From DASRWT01 sp963748485 (lineage in GTDB: Bacteria > Methylomirabilota > Methylomirabilia > Rokubacteriales > CSP1-6), in the NCBI GenBank assembly GCA_963748485.1, contig CAVVJF010000011.1, forward strand, positions 620,001 to 684,000: DNA of 64,000 bases, written 5' to 3'. The notes under the pieces are model-generated. The model was given only the letters and a program-made list of their open reading frames with translations. It ran no database searches and had not been told where the DNA came from. Of this stretch, positions 42,446 through 52,044 are shown piece after piece. The number at the start of each line of letters is the position of its first letter. Position 1 is the stretch's first letter. The translations under genes were made by a program, and so were the position numbers.

Positions 42446-43135
42446 ATGGCCGAGTCCATTCCGGACCGGAAGCGCCGCGCCGGCCGCATCCTCGCGCGCC
42501 TGGCCCGGATGTATCCCGATGCGCGCATCGAGCTCGACTCGACCAACCCCCTTGAGCTCCTCGTCGCCACCATTCTGTCGGCGCAGTGCACCGACCAGCG
42601 CGTGAACCAGGTGACGGCGGAGCTCTTTCCCCGCTATCGCTCGGCGCGAGACTGGGCGGCCGTCCCGCCCGCTCGCCTGGAGCGGGAGATCTACTCGACG
42701 GGTTTCTACAAGGCCAAGGCGCGATCCATCCTGGGCATGGCGCGGGCCCTCGTCGAGCGGCACGGCGGCGAGGTGCCGCAGACGCTGGAGGCGCTCACCG
42801 AATTGCCCGGGGTGGGACGGAAGACGGCGAACGTCGTGCTCGGCAATGCCTTCGGCATTCCCGCCTTCCCCGTGGACACCCATGTCACCCGCGTTTCGCA
42901 GCGGCTCGGGCTGACCCGGGCCACCGACGCCGAGGACATCCACGACGATCTCTGCGCCCTTGTCCCGCAGCCGCGATGGACCAAGGCCAGCCATCTCCTC
43001 ATCTGGCACGGTCGGCGGACCTGTCACGCGAAGGCGCCCAAGTGCCCGGAATGTGGTGTCCGCGCCCTGTGCCCGTGGCCGGGGAAAACCGCCCCGGCGG
43101 CGGGCGGACGCTGGAGAACTGCACGGAAGGGTTGA
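42446..43135 (+). CDS. nth: endonuclease III
   Basis: 229-residue DNA glycosylase/AP lyase for oxidised pyrimidines. Helix-hairpin-helix LPGVGRKTANVVL with the catalytic Lys, catalytic Asp in PVDTHVTRVSQR, and the [4Fe-4S] loop C-x6-C-x2-C-x5-C (CHAKAPKCPECGVRALC). The C-terminus extends slightly beyond the cluster. GGAAAGGAG before the ATG. The rplM promoter begins inside its last codons. Confidence 0.95.
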   Translation: MAESIPDRKRRAGRILARLARMYPDARIELDSTNPLELLVATILSAQCTDQRVNQVTAELFPRYRSARDWAAVPPARLEREIYSTGFYKAKARSILGMARALVERHGGEVPQTLEALTELPGVGRKTANVVLGNAFGIPAFPVDTHVTRVSQRLGLTRATDAEDIHDDLCALVPQPRWTKASHLLIWHGRRTCHAKAPKCPECGVRALCPWPGKTAPAAGGRWRTARKG

Positions 43136-43160
43136 CAGAATTGGGTTCGGCCCATAACAT
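43132..43160 (+). promoter_or_regulatory. promoter of the rplM operon
   Basis: Consensus TTGACA (43132-43137), 17 bases, TAACAT (43155-43160). The strongest promoter match in the window, fitting ribosomal protein genes. Confidence 0.75.
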
Positions 43161-43188
43161 GACGTGTTGCCGAGTCTCAGGAGGATTC

Positions 43189-43629
43189 ATGCCGACCGTC
43201 ATGCCGAAGGAAGAGTCGATCGATCGGAAGTGGTTCCTGGTGGACGCCGAGGGCCGCGTGTTGGGCCGGCTCGCCACCCAGGTCGCGACTATTCTCCGTG
43301 GGAAGCACAAGCCCGTCTTCGCGCCGCATCTCGACGTGGGCGACCACGTGGTGGTGATCAATGCCGAGAAGGTGCAGCTCACCGGCCGGAAGATGACGGA
43401 CAAGATGTACCGGTGGCACACCGGTTACATCGGCGGGCTGCGCGAGGTGAGCGCGGACAAGATGATCCGCACCCATCCCGAGCGCGTGATCGAGTGGGCG
43501 GTGCAGGGCATGCTCCCCAAGGGCCGGCTCGGACGAGCCATGGCCAAGAAGCTGAAGGTGTACCGCGGCGCGGACCATCCCCACGCCGCGCAGAAGCCCG
43601 AGCCGCTCGCTGAGCGGAAAAGAGGGTAA
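43189..43629 (+). CDS. rplM: ribosomal protein L13
   Basis: 146-residue 50S subunit protein. The conserved RKWFLVDAEGRVLGRLAT start, VVVINAEKVQLTGRK, KMYRWHTGYIGG and MLPKGRLGRAM segments are all present. AGGAGG precedes the ATG at 43189; sequence upstream in frame belongs to the antisense side of nth. First gene of rplM-rpsI. Confidence 0.96.
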   Translation: MPTVMPKEESIDRKWFLVDAEGRVLGRLATQVATILRGKHKPVFAPHLDVGDHVVVINAEKVQLTGRKMTDKMYRWHTGYIGGLREVSADKMIRTHPERVIEWAVQGMLPKGRLGRAMAKKLKVYRGADHPHAAQKPEPLAERKRG

Positions 43630-43637
43630 GGAGCGTT

Positions 43638-44033
43638 ATGGCAGCGGCGAGCACCTATTACGGCACCGGGCGGCGGAAGACCTCGGTGGCGCGCGTCTGG
43701 CTCCGGCCCGGCGCGGGCGCCATCCGCGTCAATCAGCGGCCATTCGAGGACTACTTCCCGCGCGAGACGCTGCGGATGATCATCTGCCAGCCGCTCCAGC
43801 TCACCAACACCCTCGGGCAGTTCGACGCCACCATCAACGTGGGCGGTGGCGGGCCGACCGGGCAGGCGGGGGCGGTGCGGCACGGCATCGCGCGGGCCCT
43901 CCTCGAGTTCGACCTCCAGCTGCGGCAGGCCCTCAAGCGGGCCGGTCTCCTCACTCGCGACCCGCGGATGAAGGAGCGCAAGAAGTACGGCCAGCCGGGA
44001 GCGCGGTCGAAGTTCCAGTACTCGAAGCGGTAG
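43638..44033 (+). CDS. rpsI: ribosomal protein S9
   Basis: 131-residue 30S protein with YYGTGRRKTSVARVWLRPG at the start, NVGGGGPTGQAGAVRHGIARAL in the middle (split for length) and the invariant C-terminal FQYSKR that reaches the P site. Eight bases after rplM. Confidence 0.96.
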   Translation: MAAASTYYGTGRRKTSVARVWLRPGAGAIRVNQRPFEDYFPRETLRMIICQPLQLTNTLGQFDATINVGGGGPTGQAGAVRHGIARALLEFDLQLRQALKRAGLLTRDPRMKERKKYGQPGARSKFQYSKR

Positions 44034-44043
44034 AGGGCCGACG

Positions 44044-45093
44044 GTGCTGCGCGTCGCGGTCGCGGGAGCGAGCGGGTACATGGGGGCGGAGTTGCTGCGG
44101 CTCCTCTCCGTGCATCCGAAGGTGCAGCTGACGGCCGTCACCTCCGAGCGCCTGGCCGGCGAGCGGCTCGACAAGGTCTACCCCCACTTCCGCGGGCTCT
44201 CCTCGCTGGTGTTCCAGGACGTCGACGCCGAGCGGCTCGCCGGCGAGGCGGATCTGGTCTTTCTGGCGCTCCCGCACATGGAGTCGCAGCGCGCGGTGCC
44301 GATACTGCGACGCCACGGGCGCAAGATCATCGACCTCTCCGCCGACTACCGGCTGCGCGACGCCTCGCTCTACAGCACCTGGTACAAGGCGCCGCACGTC
44401 GACGCCGCCGGCCTCGCCGAGGCCGTGTACGGGCTGCCGGAGCTGCACCGGAAGGCCATCGGGCAGGCGAGTCTGATTGCCTCGCCCGGCTGCTATCCCA
44501 TGGGCGCGATCCTCGCCACCGCGCCCCTCCTGAAGAGCGGACTGGGCGCGCGCGAGGGCATCGTAGTCGACGGCAAGTCGGGCGTGACGGGCGCGGGCGC
44601 GCAGGGACGGAAGATCGATCCCATGTACCTCTACACGGAGGCCAACGAGAACGCGCAGGCCTACGGCATCGGCACCCACCGGCACACCCCGGAGATGGAG
44701 CAGGAGCTCTCCGCGCTGGCGGGCGGCCCCGTCGTGGTCGGTTTCACGCCCCACCTCATCCCGCTCAACCGCGGCCTTCTCACCACTGCCTCGGTGCCGC
44801 TCACCCGCGGCGCCACCACCGCCGATCTGCTGGCACTCTACGGCGAGTTCTACGCGGGCGAGGGCTTCGTCCGCGTGCTGCCCGAGGGCGAGCGTCCGAC
44901 GACGCGCCACATCGTGGGCTCGAACTTCTGCGACGTCACGGTGGTCGTGGACCCGCGGACCCGGCGGGCGGTATGCGTCTCCGCCCTCGACAATCTCGGC
45001 AAGGGCGGCTCCGCCAACGGGGTCCAGTGCCTCAACATCATGATGGGGTGGGACGAGCGGAGCGGGCTCGAAGCGCCTCCCGTCTATCCATAG
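44044..45093 (+). CDS. argC: N-acetyl-gamma-glutamyl-phosphate reductase
   Basis: 349 residues; third step of arginine synthesis. NADP-binding VAGASGYMGAELLRLL, the catalytic cysteine in ASPGCYPMGA, and the catalytic His in GTHRHTPEME. GTG start ten bases after rpsI. Paired with argJ, an arrangement seen in several delta-type bacteria between the two ribosomal protein operons. Confidence 0.95.
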   Translation: MLRVAVAGASGYMGAELLRLLSVHPKVQLTAVTSERLAGERLDKVYPHFRGLSSLVFQDVDAERLAGEADLVFLALPHMESQRAVPILRRHGRKIIDLSADYRLRDASLYSTWYKAPHVDAAGLAEAVYGLPELHRKAIGQASLIASPGCYPMGAILATAPLLKSGLGAREGIVVDGKSGVTGAGAQGRKIDPMYLYTEANENAQAYGIGTHRHTPEMEQELSALAGGPVVVGFTPHLIPLNRGLLTTASVPLTRGATTADLLALYGEFYAGEGFVRVLPEGERPTTRHIVGSNFCDVTVVVDPRTRRAVCVSALDNLGKGGSANGVQCLNIMMGWDERSGLEAPPVYP

Positions 45094-45096
45094 ACG

Positions 45097-46332
45097 TTGA
45101 CCGTCACGCCAGGCATGGGCGAATTCCAGTGGCTCGAGGGCGGCATCACCGCCGTCCCCGGCATTCTTGCCGCCGGCATCACCGCCGGGATCAAGCCCAG
45201 CGGGAAGAAGGACCTCGCGCTGATCTACTCCTCGTCGCCCGCGCGCGCGGCGGCGGTGTTCACCACCAATCAGGTCAAGGGCGCGCCGGTGCTGGTGTCG
45301 CGCGATCACATCAAGGGCGGGCAGGCCCAGGCCATCATCGCCTCCTCCGGCTGCTCCAACGTGTGCACGGGCGAGCAGGGGATTCGCGACGCCCGTGAGA
45401 TGACCAAGATCGTGGCCGAGCACCTGCGCATTCCCGCCCAACGCGTGCTCATCGCCGCCACCGGGGTGATCGGGCAGCCGATGCCCATGGACAAGGTGCG
45501 CCCGGCCCTGCCCAAGCTGGTCCAGGCGCTGTCCCCGCAGGGCGGCCGCCGCGCGGCCGAGGCCATCATGACCACCGACACCATCCCCAAGGAGGCCGCG
45601 CTCCGCGTCGAGCTGGGCGGCCGCCCGGTGACCATTGGCGGCATCGCCAAGGGCGTGGCGATGCTGGAGCCGCACCTGGCCACCATGTTCTGCTTTCTCG
45701 CCACCGACGCGGTGATCGCCGCCGACGCGCTACAGGTCTCGCTCCGGCGCGCCATGGACCGCTCGTTCAATCGCGTGACGGTGGACAGCGACGAGTCCAC
45801 GAGCGACACCGTGGCCGTGCTCGCCAACGGGCTCGCCGAGAACGCCCCGCTGGAGCGGGGAGGTCGCGGGCTCGCGCAGTTCCGCGCCGCCCTCGAGGCG
45901 GTCGCGGGCCGGCTCGCGCGCATGCTCGTCCAGGACGGCGAGGGGGCCACCAAGCTCGTCGAGGTCCGCGTGCAGGGGGCGCGCACCCGGCGTGAGGCGT
46001 TGATCGCCGCACGCAGCGTCGCCAACTCGCCCCTCGTCAAGACCGCCATCTGCGGCGCCGACCCCAACTGGGGGCGCATCATGATGGCGCTGGGCAAGCA
46101 GTCGGCCGCCAAGATCGTCCCCGAGCGGGTGGCGATCCGGATCGGCGACGAGGCGCTGGTCGAGCGCGGCGCCCTCCGCGCGGGCGCCCGGATGGACCGG
46201 GTGGAGGCCACGATGCGGAGCAGCGAGTACCGGATCGTGATCGACCTGGGCCTCGGCCCCGGCGAGGATTCGGTGTGGACCTCCGATCTCACCGAGGAGT
46301 ACGTTCGGCTCAACTCGAAGTACACGACGTAA
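45097..46332 (+). CDS. argJ: bifunctional glutamate N-acetyltransferase/amino-acid acetyltransferase
   Basis: 411-residue self-cleaving Ntn-type enzyme that recycles acetyl from N-acetylornithine to glutamate. Seen: AATGVIGQPMPMDKV, KGVAMLEPHLATMFCF with the nucleophile Thr in ATM (the family usually has GSGMIxPNMATML), and CGADPNWGRIMMALG. TTG start at 45097, or ATG at 45115, which is equally compatible with the family N-terminus. Confidence 0.93.
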   Translation: MTVTPGMGEFQWLEGGITAVPGILAAGITAGIKPSGKKDLALIYSSSPARAAAVFTTNQVKGAPVLVSRDHIKGGQAQAIIASSGCSNVCTGEQGIRDAREMTKIVAEHLRIPAQRVLIAATGVIGQPMPMDKVRPALPKLVQALSPQGGRRAAEAIMTTDTIPKEAALRVELGGRPVTIGGIAKGVAMLEPHLATMFCFLATDAVIAADALQVSLRRAMDRSFNRVTVDSDESTSDTVAVLANGLAENAPLERGGRGLAQFRAALEAVAGRLARMLVQDGEGATKLVEVRVQGARTRREALIAARSVANSPLVKTAICGADPNWGRIMMALGKQSAAKIVPERVAIRIGDEALVERGALRAGARMDRVEATMRSSEYRIVIDLGLGPGEDSVWTSDLTEEYVRLNSKYTT

Positions 46333-46469
46333 CGTAGAATCGACGTAGCTCACCACGCACGACCGCGAGCTTCGGTCTTCGTCGGCCTTCGGGCGCGACG
46401 GGGGAGCGCGGACGGCCTTCCGGGGCCTCCGCCGCTCGACGGTCGGAGGCGAACCGAAAGGACGGACGC

Positions 46470-47246
46470 ATGGCCACGCTGACCATGAAGGAACTGCTGG
46501 AGGCCGGGGTGCACTTCGGCCACCAGACCAAGCGCTGGAACCCCAAGATGCAGAAGTACATCTTCGGAGAGCGCAACGGCATCTACATCATCGATCTGCA
46601 GAAGACCCTCAAGAAGTTCCGCGAGGCGTATGCCTTCATGCGGGACCTGGCCGCCCAGGGCGGGTCCGTTCTCTTCGTGGGCACCAAGAAACAGGCCCAG
46701 GAGGCGGTGCTCGAGGAGGCCGCGCGCTGCGGAATGTTCTACGTGAACCACCGCTGGCTGGGCGGGACCCTCACCAACTTCGCGACGATCCGCAAATCCA
46801 TCGCGCGGTTGAAGAAGCTGGACGAGATGAAGGAGACCGGCGAGTACGAGCGTCTCCCCAAGAAGGAAGTGCTGGGGCTCGAGCGCGAGCGCGAGAAGCT
46901 CGAGAAGGCCCTGGTGGGGATCAAGAACCTGGACCGGCTGCCGTCCGCCGTCTTCATCATCGACCCGAAGAAGGAGGACATTGCCGTGGAAGAGGCCCGT
47001 CGTTTGGCCATCCCCATTGTGGCCATCGTGGACACCAACTGCGATCCCACCGTCATCGACTACCCGATCCCCGGCAACGACGACGCGATCCGCGCGGTCC
47101 GGCTCATCACCGCGCGCATGGCCGATGCCGTCAACGAGGGGCGGGGCACGCTGGCCAAGGAGGAGGCGGAGGAGATCCCCGCCTCGCCCGACCTGCCCCT
47201 GGTGACGGAAGCCGAGATGACCGCGTCGGCCGAGTCCGGCGCCTAG
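46470..47246 (+). CDS. rpsB: ribosomal protein S2
   Basis: 258-residue 30S protein: MKELLEAGVHFGHQTKRWNP, FVGTKKQAQEAV, NHRWLGGTLTNF and PIVAIVDTNCDP. GAAAGGA precedes the ATG. The 137-base leader contains a TAGAAT (46335-46340) and a stable hairpin CCTCCG...CGGAGG (46428-46452 region) just before the start that could serve regulation, but no recognised rpsB leader motif. Confidence 0.96.
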   Translation: MATLTMKELLEAGVHFGHQTKRWNPKMQKYIFGERNGIYIIDLQKTLKKFREAYAFMRDLAAQGGSVLFVGTKKQAQEAVLEEAARCGMFYVNHRWLGGTLTNFATIRKSIARLKKLDEMKETGEYERLPKKEVLGLEREREKLEKALVGIKNLDRLPSAVFIIDPKKEDIAVEEARRLAIPIVAIVDTNCDPTVIDYPIPGNDDAIRAVRLITARMADAVNEGRGTLAKEEAEEIPASPDLPLVTEAEMTASAESGA

Positions 47247-47275
47247 CCCCTCGCAGCGAGAAGAGAGCCGCTCTC

Positions 47276-47881
47276 ATGGCATCGTCGGCCGAGCTGGTGA
47301 AGGAGCTCCGCGAGCAGACCGGAGCGGGCGTGATGGACTGCAAGGCCGCGCTCGAGTCCTCCAAGGGGGATCTCGCGGGCGCGGTGGAGTTCCTGCGAAA
47401 GAAGGGGCTCGCCGACGCGGCGAAGAAGGCGCATCGCGACGCCCGGGACGGGGTGGTGCACGCCTACATCCACCCCGGCGCCAAGATGGGTGTGCTCGTG
47501 GAGGTCAACTGCGAGACGGACTTCGTGGCGCGCACCGAGGATTTCCAGCAGCTCGTGAAGGACATCGCCATGCAGGTGGCGGCGGCCAACCCGTCGTACG
47601 TCGCCCGCGAGCAGGTGCCCGGTCCCCTGATCGAGAAGGAGCGCGAGATCTACCGCCAGCAGATGGCCGACCAGAAGAAGCCGCCGCAGGTGCTCGACAA
47701 GATCATCGAGGGCAAGCTGGAGAAGTTCTTCGCCGAGCAGTGCCTGCTCGAGCAGCCCTTCATCCGGGACGCCACCGGCAAGACCCGGATCAAGGACATG
47801 GTGGACGGGGCCACGTCCAAGATGGGCGAGCGCGTGGTCATCAAGCGCTTCTCGCGGTTCAAGGTGGGCGAGGGGGCATAG
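47276..47881 (+). CDS. tsf: elongation factor Ts
   Basis: 201-residue nucleotide-exchange factor of EF-Tu; the short form with one core subdomain. Signature TGAGVMDCKAALESS and VEVNCETDFVARTEDF are present. The stop (TAG) shares a base with the pyrH GTG. Confidence 0.95.
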   Translation: MASSAELVKELREQTGAGVMDCKAALESSKGDLAGAVEFLRKKGLADAAKKAHRDARDGVVHAYIHPGAKMGVLVEVNCETDFVARTEDFQQLVKDIAMQVAAANPSYVAREQVPGPLIEKEREIYRQQMADQKKPPQVLDKIIEGKLEKFFAEQCLLEQPFIRDATGKTRIKDMVDGATSKMGERVVIKRFSRFKVGEGA

Positions 47882-48615
47882 TGCCCGCGGCGTACCGCCG
47901 GGTCCTGTTGAAGGTCTCGGGCGAGGCCCTCGCGGGCAACCGCGGGTACGGGATCGACCCGGAGACCCAAGCCCGCATCGCGGAGGAGATCCGCGAGGTG
48001 GTGGACCTCGGCGTGGAGATCGCGGTGGTCATCGGCGGCGGCAACATCTTCCGCGGGCTCGCGGCGAGCGCGGGCGGGATGGAGCGGGCCACCGGCGACT
48101 ACATGGGCATGCTCGCCACCGTCATCAACGCCCTCGCCCTCCAGGACGCCATCGAGAAGGCGGGCGTGCCCACCCGGGTGCTCTCCGCCATCGAGATGCG
48201 GGCGGTGGCGGAGCCCTATATCCGGCGCCGCGCCATCCGCCACCTCGAGAAGGGGCGGGTGGTGGTGTTCGCGGCGGGGACGGGCAACCCCTTCTTCACC
48301 ACCGATACCGCGGGGGCGCTGCGCGCGGTGGAGATCGGCGCCGAGGCCATCCTGAAGGCGACCAAGGTGGACGGGATCTACACCGCCGATCCCGCCAAGG
48401 ACCCCTCCGCGACCAAGCTGCCCCGGATCGGCTACATCGAGGTGCTCAACCGCGGGCTCCAGGTCATGGACACCACCGCCATCTCGCTCTGCATGGAAAA
48501 CAAGCTTCCCATCGTCGTCTTCGACCTGACTCGCCGGGGTAACATCCGGAGGATCGTGATGGGCGAGCCGGTGGGCTCGGTGGTCTCCGCCGACGCCGGC
48601 GCCATCAAGGAGTGA
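47881..48615 (+). CDS. pyrH: UMP kinase
   Basis: 244 residues, amino-acid kinase fold: VLLKVSGEALAG, VIGGGNIFRG, ATGDYMGMLATVINALALQD (motif of the bacterial hexameric enzyme) and DGIYTADPAKDP. Makes UDP from UMP. GTG start directly at the tsf stop. Confidence 0.95.
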   Translation: MPAAYRRVLLKVSGEALAGNRGYGIDPETQARIAEEIREVVDLGVEIAVVIGGGNIFRGLAASAGGMERATGDYMGMLATVINALALQDAIEKAGVPTRVLSAIEMRAVAEPYIRRRAIRHLEKGRVVVFAAGTGNPFFTTDTAGALRAVEIGAEAILKATKVDGIYTADPAKDPSATKLPRIGYIEVLNRGLQVMDTTAISLCMENKLPIVVFDLTRRGNIRRIVMGEPVGSVVSADAGAIKE

Positions 48616-48620
48616 CCGCG

Positions 48621-49178
48621 ATGCACGAGGCCCTGATCAAGGACATGGAAGCGCGGATGCAGGCGGCGGTCGATCTACTCACCCGCGAGTTCGGCGGCGT
48701 CCGCACCGGCCGCGCTAACACCGCGCTGCTCGATTCGATTAGAGTCGAGGCCTACGGAAACCTCGTTCCTATCGTGCAGGTGGCGTCCACCTCTGTCCCG
48801 GACCCTAAGACGCTTTTGATCCAACCCTGGGATGCATCGACGATTCACGCTATCGAGAAAGCGATCTCGAAGTCGGACCTCGGGCTCACGCCGGCCAGCG
48901 ACGGCAAGGTGATCCGCCTCACGATGCCCACCCTCACCGAGGAGCGCCGCAAGCAGCTCGCCAAGACCGTCCACAAGCTCGCCGAGGACGCGCGCGTGGC
49001 GATCCGGAACGTGCGCCGCGAGGCCAACGACAAGCTGAAGGGCCTCGCCAAGGACAAGAAGGTCTCCCAGGACGAGGAACGGCGCGGCCACGACACGATC
49101 CAGAAGAGCACCGACAAGTTCGTGACCAAGGTGGACGAGCTCTCGACGAAGAAGGAGGCCGAAGTTCTCGCGCTATAG
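48621..49178 (+). CDS. frr: ribosome recycling factor
   Basis: 185 residues, the same length as the E. coli factor. FGGVRTGRANTALLDSIRVEAYG (first part) and the C-terminal coiled helices are typical. The ATG at 48621 follows AAGGAG with an eight-base gap; a GTG three codons upstream overlapping the pyrH stop is less likely. Confidence 0.95.
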   Translation: MHEALIKDMEARMQAAVDLLTREFGGVRTGRANTALLDSIRVEAYGNLVPIVQVASTSVPDPKTLLIQPWDASTIHAIEKAISKSDLGLTPASDGKVIRLTMPTLTEERRKQLAKTVHKLAEDARVAIRNVRREANDKLKGLAKDKKVSQDEERRGHDTIQKSTDKFVTKVDELSTKKEAEVLAL

Positions 49179-49238
49179 ACTCGCCAAATTGGTGATTTTC
49201 CTGGCGGGTTGCTCGAGCCTCCGGTAAGATTCGAACCC

Positions 49239-50021
49239 ATGGCGTTCACGCCCGCCTCCCGCGTCCCCGTCGCCGACCTCTCGCGGCTTCCCGAGGACGA
49301 GCTGCGCACCAGCGTTCTCGCCCATCCCCGGCCGCGCCACGTCGCTATCATCATGGACGGCAACGGTCGCTGGGCGACCCGGCGGGGGCTGCCGCGCGTG
49401 GCCGGGCATCATCAGGGCGTGAAGGCGGTACGCGAGACGGTGCGCACCGCCGGCGAGCTCGGTATCGAGTTCCTCACCCTGTACGCGTTCTCGTCGGAGA
49501 ACTGGCAGCGCCCGGAGACGGAGGTGTCGTTCCTCATGACCCTCCTCGAGCGCACCATCGACGGAGAGCTGCCCGACCTGCAGGCCAAGAACGTGCGCTT
49601 TCGCGTCATCGGCCGTCTCGCCGGCGTCCCCGCCGGCGTGCGGCGACGCATCGAGCGCGTGGTCGCGGAGACCGCCGCCAACACCGGGCTCACCCTCGTG
49701 CTCGCGCTCAACTACGGCGGGCGCGACGAGCTGGTGGACGCGCTGCGCCGGCTCGCCCGCGAGGTGGGCGCGGGTACCCGCGATCCGGAGACGATCGACG
49801 AGGCCGCGGTGACGGCGGCACTGTACACCGGCGACATGCCCGATCCGGACCTCCTCATCCGCACGAGCGGCGAGATGCGGGTGTCGAACTTCCTGTTGTG
49901 GCAGATCGCCTACACCGAGCTCTGCGTCACCCCGACCCTGTGGCCCGATTTCGGCGGGCGTGACCTCTGCATGGCACTGGCCGACTTTCAGCGTCGCGAC
50001 CGCCGCTTCGGACGCGTGTGA
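49239..50021 (+). CDS. uppS: undecaprenyl diphosphate synthase
   Basis: 260 residues from ATG 49239. HVAIIMDGNGRWATRRG with the catalytic Asp, LTLYAFSSENWQRP and LLIRTSGEMRVSNFLLWQ identify a cis-prenyltransferase that makes the peptidoglycan lipid carrier. A TTG ten codons upstream is a possible longer start. The N-terminal 40 residues are an unusual extension before the core. Confidence 0.94.
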   Translation: MAFTPASRVPVADLSRLPEDELRTSVLAHPRPRHVAIIMDGNGRWATRRGLPRVAGHHQGVKAVRETVRTAGELGIEFLTLYAFSSENWQRPETEVSFLMTLLERTIDGELPDLQAKNVRFRVIGRLAGVPAGVRRRIERVVAETAANTGLTLVLALNYGGRDELVDALRRLAREVGAGTRDPETIDEAAVTAALYTGDMPDPDLLIRTSGEMRVSNFLLWQIAYTELCVTPTLWPDFGGRDLCMALADFQRRDRRFGRV

Positions 50022-50881
50022 TGGCCGAGGTCGGCGGGGTGCCGATGCCCGCGCAGACGCAGGCGCCCTCCCGCGGCGTCACCCTGCTCAAGCGGGTGGC
50101 GAGCACCCTCGTTCTCCTTCCCGTCTTCATCTGGATCGTCGTGGGCGCGCCCATCTGGGTGTTCGGCGCCACCGTCGTGCTCGTGGCCGCCCTCGCGCAG
50201 TGGGAGTTCACCGGCATGTTCGAGCGGGCGGGCGTGCGCGCCTTCCGCGTGCTGGGGCTGCTGGGCGGCACCTTCGTGACGGCGAGCTTCGCCCTGCCCA
50301 TCTCGGAGCGTCTGGCCTTCACCGCCGTGCTTCTCGTCGCCCTCACCGCGCTCCTCTGGCCGCCCGCCGGCCGCCCGCGGGACTGGCCCGGTGTGATGGT
50401 CACCGTGTTCGGGATCGGCTACGTGAACTGGCTGCTGGGCTATGCCTTCTGGCTGCGCGACCTCGCGGACGGCGAGGAGTGGGTGCTCCTCCTCGTGTGG
50501 GTGACATGGCTGGGGGAGACCGCCGCCTATCTGGTGGGCTCCGCCGTCGGACGTCATCGTCTGGCGCCCCTCGTCAGCCCGAACAAGACGGTGGAGGGCG
50601 CGCTCGCGCAGCTGGTGGTGTCGGTGCTCGCCGCGCTGATCGCGCGCCTGTGGTTCTTCCCCGCGCTGCCCCTGCCGGGCGCTCTCCTCGTGGGGCTGCT
50701 GCTCGGCGTCACCGGGCAGGTGGGCGATCTCGTCGAGTCCGCGTTGAAGCGGAGCGTGGGGACCAAGGACACCGGGCACGTCATGCCGGGGCACGGCGGC
50801 GCCCTGGACCGGATCGACAGCCTGCTCTTCAACACGCCGGTGCTCTTCTACTACGCCGTCCACGTGCGGGGGCCGGCATGA
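50021..50881 (+). CDS. cdsA: phosphatidate cytidylyltransferase
   Basis: 286-residue integral membrane enzyme (about eight membrane segments) making CDP-diacylglycerol. SPNKTVEG and the full C-terminal family signature K-R-x4-K-D...P-G-H-G-G-x-x-D-R-x-D (KRSVGTKDTGHVMPGHGG) are seen. The segment LGETAAYLVGSAVGR has Glu where most homologues have Asp. ATG overlaps the uppS stop. Confidence 0.93.
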   Translation: MAEVGGVPMPAQTQAPSRGVTLLKRVASTLVLLPVFIWIVVGAPIWVFGATVVLVAALAQWEFTGMFERAGVRAFRVLGLLGGTFVTASFALPISERLAFTAVLLVALTALLWPPAGRPRDWPGVMVTVFGIGYVNWLLGYAFWLRDLADGEEWVLLLVWVTWLGETAAYLVGSAVGRHRLAPLVSPNKTVEGALAQLVVSVLAALIARLWFFPALPLPGALLVGLLLGVTGQVGDLVESALKRSVGTKDTGHVMPGHGGALDRIDSLLFNTPVLFYYAVHVRGPA

Positions 50882-52044
50882 AGCGGCTCGTCCTTCTCGG
50901 CGCCACCGGCTCGGTGGGGCGCCGCGCCCTCGAGCTGGTGGATCAGTTCCCCGGCGATTTTCGCGTGGAGGGCCTGGCCGCCCGCGGCTCCAACCCGGAG
51001 CTGGTCGCCGACCTCTGCCTCAAGCACCGGCCCCGCGTGCTCGCCCTCATCGACGCGGGAGCGGTGGACACGGTGGCGCGGCTGCTGCCGCGGCCGCATC
51101 CGGAGATCCTCCGCGGGCCGTCGGGGCTGGTCGCGCTCGCTGGCGAAGTGGATGCCGATCTCGTGCTCTCCGCCATCGTGGGCGGCGCGGGGCTGCTGCC
51201 CACCATGGCCGCGATCCGATCCGGGAAGACGGTGGCGCTGGCCAACAAGGAGCCGCTCGTCATGGCGGGAGCGCTCATGACGGCGGCGGCCCGCGCCCGC
51301 GGCGTCGCTCTCTTGCCGGTGGACTCCGAGCACAGCGCCATCTTCCAGTGCCTGGTGGGTCACAACCGGGCCGACGTGCACCGGATCCTGCTCACCGCCT
51401 CCGGGGGGCCGTTCCGCTGCATGCCCCGGGCCGAGCTGGCCCATGTCACCGTGGAGCAGGCGCTCAACCATCCCACGTGGAAGATGGGTGCGAAGATCAC
51501 GGTGGATTCCGCGACCCTCATGAACAAGGGACTGGAGATCATCGAGGCGCGCTGGCTGTTCGACGTCGAGCCCGCGCAGGTGCAGGTGATCGTACATCCG
51601 CAGTCCATCATCCACTCCATGGTCGAATACGTGGACGGGTCGGTCATCGCCCAGCTGGGCGTCGCCGACATGGGGATCCCCATCCTCTACGCGTTCACGT
51701 ATCCCGACCGTCTCCCCGCGGCGGCCGAGCGGCTCGACCTTACGCGGGTGGGCGCGCTCACCTTCGAGGAGCCGGATGTCGAGCGCTTTCCGTGCCTGGC
51801 CCTGGCGCGGCGCGCCCTTGGCGAGGGGGGAATCGCGCCGGTGGTTCTCAACGCCGCCAACGAGGTCGCGGTGGCGGCCTTCCTCGGCGGCCGGATCCGC
51901 TTCGTCCAGATCCCGGAGCTGATCGAGCGCGCGCTCGGGCAGGTGCCGGCGCGCCGGCTCGACGACATCGAGACATGCGTGGAGGTCGACGCCGCGACGC
52001 GCCGGCTCGTCGCGGCCTGGCTTCCCGCCGGGAGCGCGGCATGA
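50878..52044 (+). CDS. dxr: 1-deoxy-D-xylulose 5-phosphate reductoisomerase
   Basis: 388 residues; second step of the non-mevalonate isoprenoid pathway, feeding uppS. NADPH-binding LLGATGSVGRRALEL, ALANKEPLVMAG, PVDSEHSAIFQCL (metal-binding Asp/Glu), TASGGPFR and HPTWKMGAKITVDSATLMNKG (motif shown in part) are present. ATGA overlap with cdsA. Confidence 0.95.
   Translation: MKRLVLLGATGSVGRRALELVDQFPGDFRVEGLAARGSNPELVADLCLKHRPRVLALIDAGAVDTVARLLPRPHPEILRGPSGLVALAGEVDADLVLSAIVGGAGLLPTMAAIRSGKTVALANKEPLVMAGALMTAAARARGVALLPVDSEHSAIFQCLVGHNRADVHRILLTASGGPFRCMPRAELAHVTVEQALNHPTWKMGAKITVDSATLMNKGLEIIEARWLFDVEPAQVQVIVHPQSIIHSMVEYVDGSVIAQLGVADMGIPILYAFTYPDRLPAAAERLDLTRVGALTFEEPDVERFPCLALARRALGEGGIAPVVLNAANEVAVAAFLGGRIRFVQIPELIERALGQVPARRLDDIETCVEVDAATRRLVAAWLPAGSAA

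Noticed and set aside
46333..46469. Known rpsB leader RNA motif
   Set aside because: A hairpin is visible before the start but I cannot match it to any described ribosomal-protein leader; only noted under rpsB.
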